Shown: positions 45,965 through 58,691 of the stretch, in pieces
How the letters are laid out: each line of letters begins with the position of its first letter
Numbering within the stretch: the stretch's first letter is position 1
Made by a program: the position numbers and the translations under genes
Notes under the pieces: generated by a model
Told to the model about the DNA's origin: nothing
Seen by the model: the letters and a program-made list of their open reading frames with translations, nothing else
The model's database searches: none
Assembly: GCA_027946555.1 (NCBI GenBank)
Contig: JAPEVC010000089.1
Location: 62,001-126,000 of the forward strand
DNA from: Gnomoniopsis sp. IMI 355080
Taxonomy: Eukaryota; Ascomycota; Sordariomycetes; Diaporthales; Gnomoniaceae
Direction of reading: 5' to 3'
Length of the DNA: 64,000 bases

Positions 45965-46573
45965 TGATGCCCAGGTGAGGGAACTCGGGAACCGGATCCT
46001 TAGATCGCTGACAGTTCAATGAACCGTAAAAGGAGAGCCAATCCAAATCCACAATTGCATGTAAGCCGCGATTTGGTAGTGGAAAAGTAGACTGCAGACA
46101 GCAGCGGGTGCGAATTTACTAGGTTGCAGAGAACCTGGAAGGCAAAAAGGAAATGGGACCTCGAAACAAACTAAGCCTCGAAGTTCGCCGCGCCGCGCCG
46201 TCACGTGCGAGCCTTCAATACATAGGATCTAGATTCATGTATGCCTGCGACTTAGTGTACATCTATTATCAACACGACATCAGGATTCGTTAGGATAAGG
46301 AGCTCCACGAATATAAGAAGGTGTCCTTGCCTTTCACCCAGTACTTCATATAGTAGGTAGGTAGGGTACGTATACTGCCTGTGATGCTTGGGCTTGCTGA
46401 TGCCGGATCTTGAACTACTGACACTACCACGACAGTCCCCTGGATCACTGTGATTTTTCTATTTCGATAAGATGTTTGGGGTAGCACGTGGAACTACCTC
46501 ATCACGTTCGCTTCTTGCGTTTTTGCTTTGAAGAAGAGGTCTTACAATGCTTGAACCATCTGCATTTCCTAAT
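45965..46573. other. Intergenic region
   Basis: Promoter side of the kinase-like gene and 3' side of the amidohydrolase. No gene was seen. Confidence 0.5.
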
Positions 46574-47987
46574 TTAGGTGGGAATATCTTTAGGAAGTTG
46601 TGGAAGTTCGCTTGATGTGACTCGTCCTTCTTTAAGTACCGCTAGGATTCCACTCGAGCCCACATTATCAAGCACGCCAATGTCCTCCAGAGGGTTCGAT
46701 CTCAAGATTATGAGGTCCGCGTAATGGTCGACTGCAATTTTTCCAATCTTGTCTCCCAAGCCCATCATCCTGGCCGGGTTGATGGTGGCACTTTGGAGGA
46801 CGCGTAGATTAGACTGAACCTGTGATCGAATTGTAAATTCATTATTCTGGAATGGTTGCATTGAAGCCATGAGATCGGTGCCAAAACAGATCGTCAGTCC
46901 CGCCTTTTCAGCCACTTCTAGTGACTTGAGACCGGATTGCATAACGCGAATGTTTTTCTGCATCAAATCCTCGGTAATCCACTGGTCATATGGAGGTTTC
47001 ATCAATGTGTGGTAGGTGGCCAGTGTAGGAGTGAAGAAGACCTGTTAAAACGTTCATCAGTAAGTTGACATGCGTCTTGAATCGAGTCTCAGGAAGCCTC
47101 ACATCTTTGCTAGCCATGAATTCAGCCGTCTCTTGATCTAGAAAGTTGCCGTGTTCGATACCACGGACACCATGCTCTACCGCGTGCCTCATTGCACGGT
47201 TGGAGTATGCGTGGGCTGTCACGTAAGTGTCGAAGGATGCAGCAGTTCGGACTATGGCAGACAGCTCCTCAGGTAGAAATTGGGCATGCCCCAGGTTGTT
47301 CAGCCTGCTCGAGACTCCTCCACCGGCCATGATCTTGATAAAATCTGCCCCTTTGCGTAATTCATCGCGGACTGCAACCATGCACTCTGCAGTGCCATCG
47401 CAAAGCCTGCTGATACCGGACTTGTGACCGGCGCAGCAACGCGTAGTCGGGTCATCATCCTCATGAGCGGCTCGCTGGTCTCCATGTCCCCCAGTCTGCG
47501 AGAGTGCATGTCCTGCTATGACCAGACGCGGGCCGACGATGAGCCACTCCGCGATGGCGTCCTTTAGCGCCCCGTCTGCACCTCCGCAGTCTCGGACGGT
47601 TGTGAAACCCCTAGCCAACATCTCTTTGACGACGAATGTCGTACGAAAATTGTTCATAGATTGCGAGATGTTTTTATATGTATTTTTGAGGCCTTGCTCC
47701 CCAGGTGTCGCTGTCACATGCACGTGTGCATCGATCAAACCCGGACAGAGGAAGAGTCCTTGCAAATCCACCACCATAGCATGGTCGTTATTGTCATCAG
47801 CTGTCGCGACCCTAGTGACTGACCGAATACGGCCTTGGGAGATTTCGACTGTGGCATTTTCCACGATGGTCCCGGCCACTGTGTCGACAACATTGACGTT
47901 GATAAATTTGTAACTTGTCTGTTGAGGCAAAAGCCATGGCTTGTCGATGTTTCGCGAAGATGATGCTGGCGCTCTTGTGGACCCCAT
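46574..47987 (-). CDS. Metal-dependent amidohydrolase (imidazolonepropionase/prolidase-like)
   Basis: Exons 47987-47103 and 47041-46574 (61-nt intron GTGAGG...TAACAG, phase 0) give 450 residues. The amidohydrolase motifs are in order: DAHVHVT (His 88 and 90), FTTVRDCGGAD, the lysine in ADFIKIMAGGG, His in VTAHAYSNRA and GIEHGNFLD, and the metal Asp in CFGTDLM. The protein ends with NPARMMGLGDKIGKIAVDHYADLIIL, the small beta-sandwich of the family. The enzyme should hydrolyse an amide, cyclic amide or carbamoyl bond using one or two divalent metals in the cytosol. No signal peptide is seen. It is divergent from an ACS-type permease, with a CGG-N10-CCG palindrome (48151-48166) between them, so co-regulation and a shared substrate are likely. 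Confidence 0.86.
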
Positions 47988-48150
47988 TTTAGAAGCCCGG
48001 AAGTCGTATCAAATATGATTACAGAAGTGCGTCTCTTGTCCCTCGCAGGGGCATATTGAAAGTATCCAAACTTTTCCTTGAAATAAATTGTTGAGCTTCC
48101 TCGTCTAGTATGCCCTGGACAGTGTGGATCGTTGAATCTGGGGAAGGGGT

Positions 48151-48166
48151 CGGGTACATGTACCCG
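48151..48166. promoter_or_regulatory. CGG-N10-CCG palindrome (site 1)
   Basis: CGGGTACATGTACCCG is a perfect 16-bp inverted repeat in the divergent gap between the amidohydrolase and the first permease, 164 bp from the former and 290 bp from the latter. It is followed by AGATTCAT. CGG half-sites in inverted orientation are the classical target of dimeric Zn2Cys6 proteins. A near-identical copy sits at 56557-56572. The rest of the 47988-48455 gap holds nothing else I can name. Confidence 0.7.
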
Positions 48167-48455
48167 AGATTCATTTTGAAGACGTTCCGGGGCACGCTCG
48201 ATAAGGTGTCACGAATCAATCAATCATCAATTGACTCCAATCCAGATAAGCGAGGCCTATCGTTATGCAGTGGAGTAATTTGACAAGCTCGTCTGGCAAG
48301 CCACATCCATGCCGCGCCAAACACCGTGGCGGACCAGATGCTAGTGTCTTCTCGACCCTTTCTTATATCTGGCCTGGTAGTCTCCCACGTGGCTCACAAG
48401 AAAGCCTCAGCAGTTGACGAGAACATCTTCTCTTCATTTCCAAACAGGAGCGAAT

Positions 48456-50253
48456 ATGGAGAAGGATATCACCATGTCGAAAGAAGATTCTGCGTCTGCT
48501 AAGGAGTGCGCCAGCGACTTTGCTGTCGTGCAGTCCGACCCGGTCGCAGAGAAAGCGGTTCTTCGGAAGATTGACCGCGTTGTGCTCCCGCTGATGTGTC
48601 TTGTATACTTTTTCCAGTACCTTGACAAACAGGCTGTTGGATATGCCGCAGTATTCAACCTGGCCGACGATCTTCACATGAACAGTGATGAGTATTCCTG
48701 GGCCGTGAGCATCTTCTACCTTGGCCAACTAACCTCCGAATACATCTTCATCTATCTCATGAGTCGTTTCTCGATCTCCAAAATGGTCGGATACATGATG
48801 TGAGTCATATCCATCCTCAAGTTGCTTTTACTCCACCATCATTCTTCATCCATGATCCACCCGGAAAGTGTCATAGGTCGGACCGAACGTGGCTAACTGA
48901 GACTTCGAATAAAAGTATCATATGGGGCATTGTTGCTGGTTGCCTTGCAGCACCTAGCAGCTTCGCTGGGTTCGCTGCGGTCCGCTTCGTCCTTGGAGCC
49001 TGCGAAGGTGCAGTGTCCCCGGCATTCGTCATGATTACAGCTCAGTGGTACAAGAAATCGGAACATCCCATCAGGATAGCGTACGTCCAACCATTCTATC
49101 TTGTCTCATCCATGGAGTCAGCGAATATCACTTGCATAACTAACCAGGGTCTTTTTAAAGGGCATGGGTAAGCTGCAACGGTGGCGCATCGATCATTGGC
49201 GCTCTGATCATGTACGGTGTTGGCCTTGCTGAAAACGTCGCTATCACCAACTGGAGGGTCATGTTTCTCATTTGCGGAGGAGCCACCGCTCTCTGTGGCG
49301 TGCTGTTTGTCCTCCTCATGCCTCAAGGGCCCGAAACTGCGTGGTTTCTCACCGAAGGCGAGAGAGAGATTGCCTGCCAGCGCCTCTTGGACGCAGGCAG
49401 TGTCGTCACTGAGGAGAAACCAAAGTTCCAGAAATCGCAGGTTTGGGAGGCCCTGAAAGATCCGTTCTGCTGGGCCGCCGTCCTCATCGGGTTCTTGGGC
49501 ACTTTTTCATCCCCTGTTCTCAAGTTTGCATCCCTGGTTATCAGCGGTTTCGGATGGTCTCCTTTCAACACAATGCTTGTTGGTCTTCCTTCAGGTTTCC
49601 TACAGATCCTATTCATCTGGATCACTGTGATTGGCATTCGTGTCACCAAAATTCCTCGCTGCTACTGGGGAGTTGCTCTTACTGCCTTGCCCCTCATCGG
49701 CAATATCGGCATCTATCTCATTCCCGCGAGCAACAAGTGGGGAGTGGTTGCGTTCACGTGGCTTGCCACTGTGATTTCGCCTGTCATGGTGGTCAGTCTG
49801 AGTCTGATGGCTTCCAATATTAAGGGAACCACGAAGAAGTCGGCCGTCAGCAACGCTTACTTCAGTATGTCTTTGTCCATCTCCCAAGTGCTTGGGTTTC
49901 ACGAGAGGTTTTCACAGGGACCAATACCTTCCTGCGAATACCGCCCTCGGGCATCGTTCAACATGAAGCGTTTACTGACGAAATTTCAAATAGTCGCGTA
50001 TGGCGCTGCTGCTGTCGCCGCACCTCAACTTTGGCAAACAGCCGATGCCCCCCGATATAGGAAAGGCCTTACCGCCGATGTGATATGTCTCTCTTGCATG
50101 ATGTTAGTGTTCCTGGGCTATCGGATCTTTGTGCTCCGGGAGAATAAACGTCGTGACGATTCTGTGGCAAGGGGTGAATCTACCGAACCTGAGAGCGGTG
50201 CGATAGCAGATATGACGGACAGGCAGGACTTGTCACTTCGATATATTTCTTAA
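48456..50253 (+). CDS. MFS permease, ACS/DAL5-like family (1)
   Basis: Exons 48456-48799, 48916-49080, 49161-49864 and 49994-50253 give 490 residues. Introns are 116, 80, 129 and phase-consistent; the last is a multiple of three but is needed to join SNAYFIAYGAAAVAAPQLWQ. The family signature is clear: RKIDRVVLPLMCLVYFFQYLDKQAVGYAAVFNL in TM1, RFVLGACEGAVSPAFVMITAQWYKKSEHPIRI in TM4, and the C-terminal AAPQLWQTADAPRYRKG. About 12 helices are expected. Relatives in the anion:cation symporter family import carboxylates such as allantoate, nicotinate or tartrate by proton symport. Divergent from the amidohydrolase and likely supplies its substrate. Confidence 0.88.
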
Positions 50254-51609
50254 GGGGAGGGATATGGGGTCGGACATATATGAAGACGTCAATGACTGCA
50301 TCTAAATATCCCACACTGCACAGGTGGATTCCGGAACATGAGCGCTAGAAAGAATTCAGTTACATTGTGATTAACGTAATGATCACTTGACATATATATG
50401 ACATCTAGCGATCAATATTCAAAATGCATACCAGGAGCTAATCTGACACCCTTTGACGAGACAGGCCAGCGTTAGTGAGGGTAAACTCTGCGTTATACTG
50501 CTCAAAAGTCAAAAGGAAATACAAAAGATTCTTAAGTATGAGTCCGTATATTCTTTGAAAGTTGCCAGGGACTTCGCTGGCAGACTCTTGCGTAAGAACA
50601 CTATCCAGTGCATTGCATTGGGCGCTCATCTATGACATCCTCTTTATGTCGTGACAAGCACACCAAATGCCCTATATTCGCCTGAACGACCCGGAACGCT
50701 ACCTGCTCCTGCAAAGCACTCTGCCAATTTCCCTTAGAGCGGTCGATCCTACGGTTCTAAAACTTAAATGCACAACCTTCCTATCCCATAATATACCCCG
50801 GTCGGCCAGGGTAGGAAAGTGGGTCTCGTTCAAGACAAAGTTTATTAAGGCATACGAAAATTTTGTAAATAGTAAGCAAATATTACAGGAACACGTTCAT
50901 CCACATACCCATAAGTCCAATCAGTGAACCCTTAAGTTGGAGAGAGAATTTGGGACCTGTGTCAGTGGCAAACTTGTTTTGACCTTGACACAGCAGGGGA
51001 AGGAAGTGAGGATGCACAACGCCACGCTGTGGCCTTGGGGCCGTGGAGGGTATAGGTAAAGGGCATTTCTGTCTCGTGAACGTGAATCTCATTTTCAAGA
51101 TCAAATAAAGAGAATTCTAGTCGATGGCGCCTCGACTGCTTAGCACAACTGGTTCTCCTTATCTAGACGAGCATTTGATATTGGGGGCAATCTCAAGAGG
51201 CTAATATAAGCGTCCGCGGATACCACCTATTGCAACTCACACTACCCGAGGGGGAATAGAGTTATGTCAAATACCTAGGTAGTCAACCGACCAAATCTTG
51301 GCAAAAATCCCGGGCATGGTTCTCCATGCTCTGCATCAGTATTCATGCAAGTAGCAAGGGGCTACATGTCTCCAAGAATTCTCTCGGGAAGACTGGCCTA
51401 TGATATTGGCGGTTCCCGAACTTTACCATACTTCTCACGCCACCGACCTCGGTCAGACCAGGATCTCAAAAGACAGATAAATAGGCTTTGTCTGCTGTGG
51501 AAGATAGTTCACTTCCTCTTCTTGTCACTTTTGCGCTGCTCTCTCGGATAGTGCCCAAACAGACCATCGCAGTCAGCCAGCAGGAGTTCTTCACTAGGTG
51601 AAAACGAAA
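50254..51609. other. Intergenic region
   Basis: No gene supported. It holds a TACCTAGGTA palindrome at 51272-51281 about 330 bp upstream of the second permease. I do not find a copy of the 16-bp palindrome here. Confidence 0.5.
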
Positions 51610-53437
51610 ATGTCATCACCGAGCTCAATTGGCGACTTCGGGCATCCAGACTCAGCCCATAAGCCCATTAAGGCAGCCACAAAGAACGGAGTCAATAAGT
51701 GTGAACTCGACACGTCCGTGTGCACTATGTCCTCGAGCTATGAGCCAAAGTCCCACGATGTGCTCCAAGACGTGCAGGAAAGCAGGCCATCACTGACCGA
51801 TGAGGATGTAAGTTTTGAACGAGAATAATGCGAAAGTACAGATCACTGAGAAACCAAAGAACAAGAAGATATGTCGAAAGACAGACCGGTACATCCTTTC
51901 CATATTGGTCTGGGTCTATTTTCTGCAGGTGATCACATCCCATGTCAAACAACCAAATGATAATGGGATACAAAACTGACATGGCTACTCAGATTCTAGA
52001 CAAAACTATCCTCGGATTCAGTGCGATCTTCGGCCTACAAGAAGACACCAATCTCGTCGGCGGCCAATTTTCCTTAGTAGGCTCGATCGCCCCAATCGCC
52101 CAACTAGCATGGCAGCCCTTCTCTTCAATCCTCATTGTCAAAGTGCCTCCGCGAATCTTAATGCCAACTTTGCTCTTCGGCTGGTCTGTTGCGCAGACCT
52201 GTACGGCGGCCGCCCATAGCTTTGCGGGCCTGATGGCGTGCCGCTTTATGCTGGGCCTATTTGAGGGAGGTTGCCTGCCACTGTTTTCGGTGATTACTGC
52301 CACATGGTATCGTCGGTCAGAACAGCCATTAAGAGTTGCCGCTTGGTACGGAACGAATGGGCTGGCTACTATCATTGCTGCTGCGCTTACGTATGGGCTT
52401 GGGAAGATACAGTCACCTGTCTTGGCGTCGTGGCAAATGTGAGGACATGTTGCAAATTACCTGTGAGGACGCAGGATGATTAATGAACTTTGCTAATACA
52501 TGGTGCTAGCATATTCTTGTTCACCGGACTAATCGGCCTTATATCTGTCCCGTTTGTCTACTGGAAACTAGACAATAATCCGGGAACGGCTCGCTTCCTC
52601 ACCCATCAAGAACGTGCTATGGCTATCGAACGCCTCCGAGCTAATCAAGCTGGCTCCAACTCCCGCGAATTGCGATGGCATCAAGTCGGGGAAACGTTTC
52701 TAGACATTAAGACGTATCTTTTCCTTGCTATGTCTTTCGGCAACAATCTCGGCGCGCAAGTAATCAACACCTTTGGGCCGCTTATCGTCGGTGGCCTTGG
52801 CTTCGACAAGTATACTACGACACTGCTTAACATGCCTTTCGGCGCGCTGCAGTACCTGATTATTTTGGTGGTAGCGTATATCGCGATCAAGTTCCGGTTC
52901 AAGTCGATCTCTTTGGGATTAATTATCCTCCCTATTATTGCAGGCCTCGTGGTCCTCTTTGTCATCCCGCGAAAAGCCAGCAACAACGGGAGCTTGCTTG
53001 CAGGCTACTACCTTCTCTCCTTTATATTCGGATGCAACACCCTGATTGTAGCCTGGATCCTTGCGAATACTGCTGGAGAGACCAAAAAGTCATTTACAAT
53101 GTCGCTCTACAATGCGGCGGCTTCTGCGGGAAATGTCGTCGGCCCGCTTCTGTTCAAGAGTAGCGATGCGCCAGAGTATAAGCCTGGGGTCAAGGCTACG
53201 CTCGGCGTATATATAGGTATCTTTTGTTCGGTTATTCTGCAACTAGTCAATTTGGTCATCCTGAATCGAAGTCAAGAGAGATGGAGAGTGAGGAATGGAA
53301 AGCCAGCTAAGATACACGACCACTCCATGGAAGAGACTTATGAGGATATTAGTGCCGGCAACGATTACCATATTGGGGAGTCCGCATTTGACGACTTGAC
53401 GGATAGAAAGAACGACGAGTTTGTATACGTATATTAA
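51610..53437 (+). CDS. MFS permease, ACS/DAL5-like family (2)
   Basis: Exons 51610-51807, 51860-51928, 51993-52438 and 52510-53437 give about 540 residues. The first intron is taken as 52 nt; a 34-nt version ending at 51841 is also in frame and adds six residues. Blocks: RKTDRYILSILVWVYFLQILDKTILGFSAIFGLQED (TM1), CRFMLGLFEGGCLPLFSVITATWYRRSEQPLRVA (TM4), SWQIIFLFTGLIGL and AASAGNVVGPLLFKSSDAPEYKPG at the C-terminal half. These are DAL5-type ACS features. It differs strongly from the neighbouring permease at 48456, so the two are not recent duplicates and may carry different substrates. Its own regulator lies tail-to-tail downstream. Confidence 0.87.
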
Positions 53438-53629
53438 CGGAGGCATTAGACGTCTAAAGGTAGTTCGTGAGCAGGCGATCCACTGGAATATCGAACTTGC
53501 TTCAAAAATATATTGCCTGCTAGGCCATGCTTCACCATCAGTTTGGCACCTCGTGGAGCAAAGCTCTCGCGTCAAATGTTTACATGTTTGATTGATACCC
53601 AGGTAATAGATGTCCACCTTCTGGAAATC

Positions 53630-56383
53630 TCACAAGAAATTGTAGTCGCCCAACCCGGGAAAGTCAGGTGCTGCGGTAAGATCCCTACCAAAGATATTGA
53701 ACTCCGAGTCTTCAATGACCCAAAATGGCGGCAAATCCAACATATTTGACCCGTGATTTCTTTCTTCAAATAGAGTCGGTGGATTTCTAGGTCCTCCACT
53801 GTCTCCTACAGGCTAGAGAGTAAAGACTACATTAGCATCGTTCCTTTCCGATAGCGTTCAGAATATTTGTCGAATTTCTTACCATGTTTTCCTGAGAACC
53901 GGTGTTGGATGCGACAGCAGGCCTTGCCAAGTTACTATGCGAAGATTGGGACACCCAAGCCTTCCATGCCTTCCTCCCTTTTTCGAGCTTTGCTTCCTCG
54001 TCAACCAGCATTCCATCACTAGCCTCTTCCGAGGTCCTCATATCTTTTTGCAAGCCGTGTAGGATGTGTTTTAGAGCGCTGGCGGCGAGTTCGCTTCCCT
54101 CGGCCAGGTCCAGTAAAATCAATACTCCCTGTCGGATAGATTCCTTCACTACATCCGACGACAACCACTCAAGGCTTTTACCAAGTAACAGGACATATAC
54201 AGCAGCGGTACAGTAGAGGGAGTCGTGAAAAGAGAAACGGCAGAGTTGAGATCTGGCCCTGAGCGAGAACATTATGCGAATCGTGGTCACCGCTGACTTG
54301 ACGCAGGTCTGTGCTTGTTGCCGAACGAACTCCAAAGTTGTGCTAGGGAGAGTGCAGGAATGAATTGTCACAGCCGCATAATTGAGGCAGGATCTTGTCA
54401 AGAGAATAGTGGCCTGCTCATACGCCAGTGAGATGTGTGCTGTAGAGCGGGACATGGCATCTCCAGAGCTGGTTCTGAGACGAGCGGGTAGAGCATTCCG
54501 AGACTGGTCGACCTCGTCTTGTAGCTGTCGAAATACCCTTGGACTCATTATCGTGCCTTCTCCCGAGGCTGGCTTGCAGTAGACAGTGTCTACGATCTTT
54601 CCGAGCAAATGGCAGAGTTTGATCATAGAGATGAGGCCATCCACATTTGTCGATGATTTGCCAGTCTGGTCGCCCCATTCAGGCATGTCCACCGGAAGAG
54701 GAGCATCAATCTCGGCGTCATTGATGGCCAAAGGACGGCCCATTTCCACTGAAAATATGCGTTCGGCAACGTAAACAGACCACCAAAGCCTGTTTCGAAG
54801 TTCGCGAACATGCACATGAAGAGATTCGGTCCCAAAGGATCGGTGCATACCCATGTTCACCGCCATCCTCAGCGCAAGCCCAAGGAGGTTATATCCCGCG
54901 TCCCTGCTCTTCGCACTGGGAAGAAATATGCCTTGAAGAACGCAAACTTGTACACTTGTCATGGACGATGACACAACAACGTCGGCGAGCAGTCTTCGCG
55001 AGACCTCATAGAAACGCCAACCTGGAGATTTTGACGGCTTTGGAACCTTCAAACGGGAGAATTCTAATATTGGCGTGCCAGTACTGGTGGAGACAAACGG
55101 CTGTGGATGACCCGAAGGGTATTCTCGACTCGACTCGACGTTGGATGTTTCGACTTCGGCGAACTGGCTGCCAATGGCAAAAACTATGAACATAAGACAA
55201 ATGAACTCGTTGGACCGCTTGGAATCGGATGCTTTCTGCAGGTCAAACTCATGTGTACCATCGTAGAATGCGCTCAATTTTCTTGAGAAGATCTCAGGAT
55301 GAATGTAAAATTGGTTTCCTTGAGCAGACCGAAAAAAGGTCGCTATCAGGAAGTCGACCACATCTCTGGGGGGTAACGCGGCGAGGACCATAGACTTTAA
55401 GTCGGGTGAAAATTGGATAGTAGGCAACTGGTGGACCAGAGGGTCACCTTGATCATCCTGAACCCGCTCAACATTCAGTCTCGGAGCTATGTGTTGACTT
55501 GGTGAATCATGTGTTTGACTTACTCCAGAATGGCCAGCTTCCTCTTCATTGTCACTATTATCATTGCTGTGGGCTTGTCCACCGGTTACAATGTGTCGGG
55601 CGGATTTGAAGAAGGTCCAAGATGAAAAGCGACCTTCGAAATCTAGGGAAGCACAATGAGCGTCGACGAACTTGAAATGATCATAATCCGAGGGATCGAG
55701 ATGAAGACAGGTGCGGGGTATAATTGAGATCTTGACGTACGAGTCTTGCCCTGATTGATCACCGTGATCGTGGCAGTAGGCATCGGGGTTTTACCTATAC
55801 CCTCATGCCGCCCCAGATCCCCCAAGTCGTCACCAACTTCGTCGCCTTGGGGACCGCTGCTCAAGACTTGGGCTTGGGGCTCCGTCTCTTCTGGTCTCAC
55901 CAAGATTGCGTGGCCTCCGTCATTCCGGTCGTAATTTCGGAGTGCCGTTAAATCATCCGTGCTTACATCAGGATGAAGCTTAGCAAAAATACTCTCTAAC
56001 AGGCGCAACTTTTCGGCGGTGTCTTGTTCCGCTGGCTGAACAGTGTCGATACTTTGCGATACCATTGGTCCATCGGTCAACGGCCTAACATTGGCATAGA
56101 CGCATTGCCTCCCGGTTTTTGAACATCTGCTACATGGGCCTTGTCCATTACATTTTAGCTTGTCACGACGGCAATGCTCGCAACTAATGGATTCCGGATG
56201 GGAAGATCAGCCTACGATAACGCCTGGTCTCAATTGATGGTAGGATAACACACACGCCTTCTTAGCTCTCTTCCGTGCATCCAGTGGCACAGGGGGTCTT
56301 TTGCGGCGCCCAGTCTTTATTGATGTTCCGGCCTCGGGATCGCGTTGCTCACATGAATCCTTGATCTGAGTGGACAATGACAT
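53630..56383 (-). CDS. Zn2Cys6 transcription factor (2), likely cluster regulator
   Basis: Exons 56383-56256, 56183-55741, 55642-53883 and 53812-53630 give 837 residues. Intron 1 (72 nt) rebuilds the zinc cluster KKACEHCRRDKLKC...CSRCSKTGRQC with Cys 44, 47, 54, 60, 63 and 70 (C2C6C5C2C6C). A heptad-like EKLRLLESIFAKLHPDV follows, then TITVINQGKTHFEGRFSSWTFF across intron 2, and the fungal regulatory domain (RRLLADVVVSSSMTSVQVCVLQGIFL, GLALRMAVNMGMHRSF, LRNRLWWSVYVAERIFSVEMGRPLAI). The last exon (DLPPFWVIEDSEFNIFGRD...PDFPGLGDYNFL) is acidic and aromatic, a likely activation tail. It is divergent to the AKR-Rid gene; the CGG-N10-CCG palindrome 174 bp upstream of its own start suggests autoregulation. 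Confidence 0.87.
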
Positions 56384-56556
56384 TTTCGGCTAGGAACGAG
56401 GTGGCGCCCCAATAACGACCTTAACATCTTAAACAGCCGAATCAAAGATTACGGAGCGTGCAAAAGAATATTCTCACTGCCCAGCCGGAGCTCCGAAAGC
56501 CTAAGGAAGTTGACAACCCGACACGTGACACATCAAGCAAGACTTCACGGACCGAT

Positions 56557-56572
56557 CGGGTGCATGTACCCG
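56557..56572. promoter_or_regulatory. CGG-N10-CCG palindrome (site 2)
   Basis: CGGGTGCATGTACCCG differs at one base from site 1 at 48151 and, like it, is followed within a few bases by GAGATTCAT. It lies in the divergent gap between the regulator (start 56383) and the AKR-Rid gene (start 56994). The remaining gap (56384-56993) holds a TACCTAGGTA palindrome at 56825-56834 and no gene. Confidence 0.7.
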
Positions 56573-56993
56573 AAGGAGATTCATGTATGCCAAGAAGAGT
56601 GGGGCCCGATAACTAACGATAGCCAGGATGTCGACGTTGCCCTCGTATTGGACGCGTGAAGTATTCGCAGAACAACAATGCATTGTAATGCGTACGTAAG
56701 TAAAATTGAGTCGTCTTAAACCGACAGAGGTTTTTACCCAGACCGATGTCCTCGCTTCCGGGCCGATGACCCTCGTCCGACCCGGAGCAGTTTCAACGGA
56801 ACAGCGGCACATCTTTATAACCGTTACCTAGGTACTGCGTTTACAAGTGTCGGGTGTCCGCCTGTGATATATCAGACAAGTCGCAAACGGCCAATGAAAA
56901 TTTCAGCAAAGCCTTGATTTTCGATAGCTTCTGCGACCTTGGGATCACTCAGAATTATCCTATCCTAATTGGCGCCGGCAACCAGACTTCATC

Positions 56994-58691
56994 ATGACCT
57001 CCTCCAGCTCGTCTTCCATCCCGACCCCGGAAAGGACCACAATTGGAGGTTCCTTAGAGATTCCGCGGATGCTCAATGGTCTCTGGCAATTAGCTGGTGG
57101 GCATGATGAGAATGTCGATATCACAGCTGCGGCTGAGGCGATGAAGCCATTGTATGTAATCTGTGTGCGCTCCGCTCAAGTGGCCCAGAGTAGGGGGTGC
57201 CCAGGTGGTTGTTGACTGACAGTGAAATCTGTACAGGATCGATGCCGGATTGAGTGCTTTTGACATGGCGGATCACTATGGCGATGCAGAATTAGTTATT
57301 GGCCAACATCATGCAAGCCCGTCCCAAAGTCACATCACAGCGTTCACGAAATGGTGTCCCGCCGAGAATGGCGTCAAGACTTTCGAGAATGCAGAGGCAG
57401 CCGTGGATCTAGCGCTGAAGAGAATGGGCCAAAAAAGCATAGATCTCATGCAATACCATATCTGGGACTATACAGACGACACTTATATCCACAACCTCAA
57501 TCATCTCCGCAAAATGCAGCAGCAAGGCAAAATTAGCCACATAGGGCTTACCAACACGGATGCGGCGCACCTTGAACTTCTGCTGCACTCAGGCTACCAG
57601 ATTGCTACGAACCAGGTATCATGTTCAGTCATTGACCGTCGCGTGGTCAGAGGGAGGTTATCAACAGTCTGTGCGGAGCATGGCGTCGGCATTCTTGCGT
57701 ACGGCACACTGCTGGGGGGCTATCTCTCTGAGAAGTGGGTTGGGGCCCCAGAGCCGCAAGACATGAACACTCTCAACTGGAGTCTACGCAAATATCTCCG
57801 CTTTATCCACGCCGCAGGAGGCTGGGAGCCTTTTCAACGCGTCCTCAAGAGTCTAGCTACGGTAGCGTCCAAGCACGGTGTGCCTATTGCCGCGGTCGCA
57901 ACGCGTTGGGTGTTGGACATTCCTGTCGTCAGTGCCGTCATTGTGGGATGCCGGTTGACACCCGGATCCAGCAAGTACACCGCAAGCAACCTTGCGGCTT
58001 TCTCATTTTCATTCGACGAGGAGGACAGGAATCTGATCTCGGCGGCCCAAGAGGGCTTGTCGGATATACCCGGTGACTGTGGAGACGAATATAGACGGCC
58101 TCCTTTCCTCACAGCGGCTGGCGACTTGACAGACCATATCAAAGAGACGGACGAAAAACGCGCCGTCACGGAGGCCATTACGCAAGGGAAGCGTGTTGAG
58201 CATTGGTCTGGAAGCAAATGGGAGCCCATCGCGGTAAGTATATGTCCGGTCAACCAAAGGAACTTGAATCACAGCATTCTAACGCGAGAAATGGATAGGG
58301 CTACTCCCGGGCGGTGAGAGTCGGTGATACGATCCGAGTATCCGGAACAACAGCCAATGCACCCCCTACACTGGGCAATGCTGATCATTTCCTTGGAGGC
58401 ACTTGTGCCCGCTGCCAAACAGTGGCCGTACTTGATATTATCGAAAGGTCTATCAAGAAGCTGGGTGGGAAAATGTCAGATGTAGTTCGCACGAGGGTCA
58501 TGGTGCGCAGGGAGGAGCTGTGTGAACCTGTCAGCCTTGCCCACGGCTGGATGTTTCAGTCTTGTCTTGGTATTCGGCCTGCCAACACACTTGTCACTGC
58601 CGGACTTATAGGTGATGATTTTCTCGTTGAGATTGAGGCCGAAGCCGTGGCAGGCAGTTCTCAAGGGCAAGATGTGCTAGTTGTGAAATAA
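56994..58691 (+). CDS. Aldo-keto reductase fused to a Rid (YjgF/UK114) domain
   Basis: Exons 56994-57151, 57237-58233 and 58299-58691 (introns 85 and 65 nt) give 515 residues. Residues 10-370 are an aldo-keto reductase with the catalytic tetrad visible: Asp62 and Tyr67 in FDMADHYG, Lys91 in AFTKW and His127 in LMQYHIWDY; the C-terminal NADPH-binding region includes SAVIVGCRLTPGSSKYTASN. Residues ~386-515 are a Rid domain: GYSRAVRVGDTIRVSGT, VLDIIERSIKKLGGKMSDVVRTRVMV and the conserved arginine/glutamate region GIRPANTLVTAGL...VEIEAEAV. Rid proteins hydrolyse reactive enamines/imines to ketones. A reductase then could act on the carbonyl product. The exon boundary falls exactly between the two domains. 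There is no premature stop between them once the GTAAGT...GATAG intron is removed. Confidence 0.87.
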
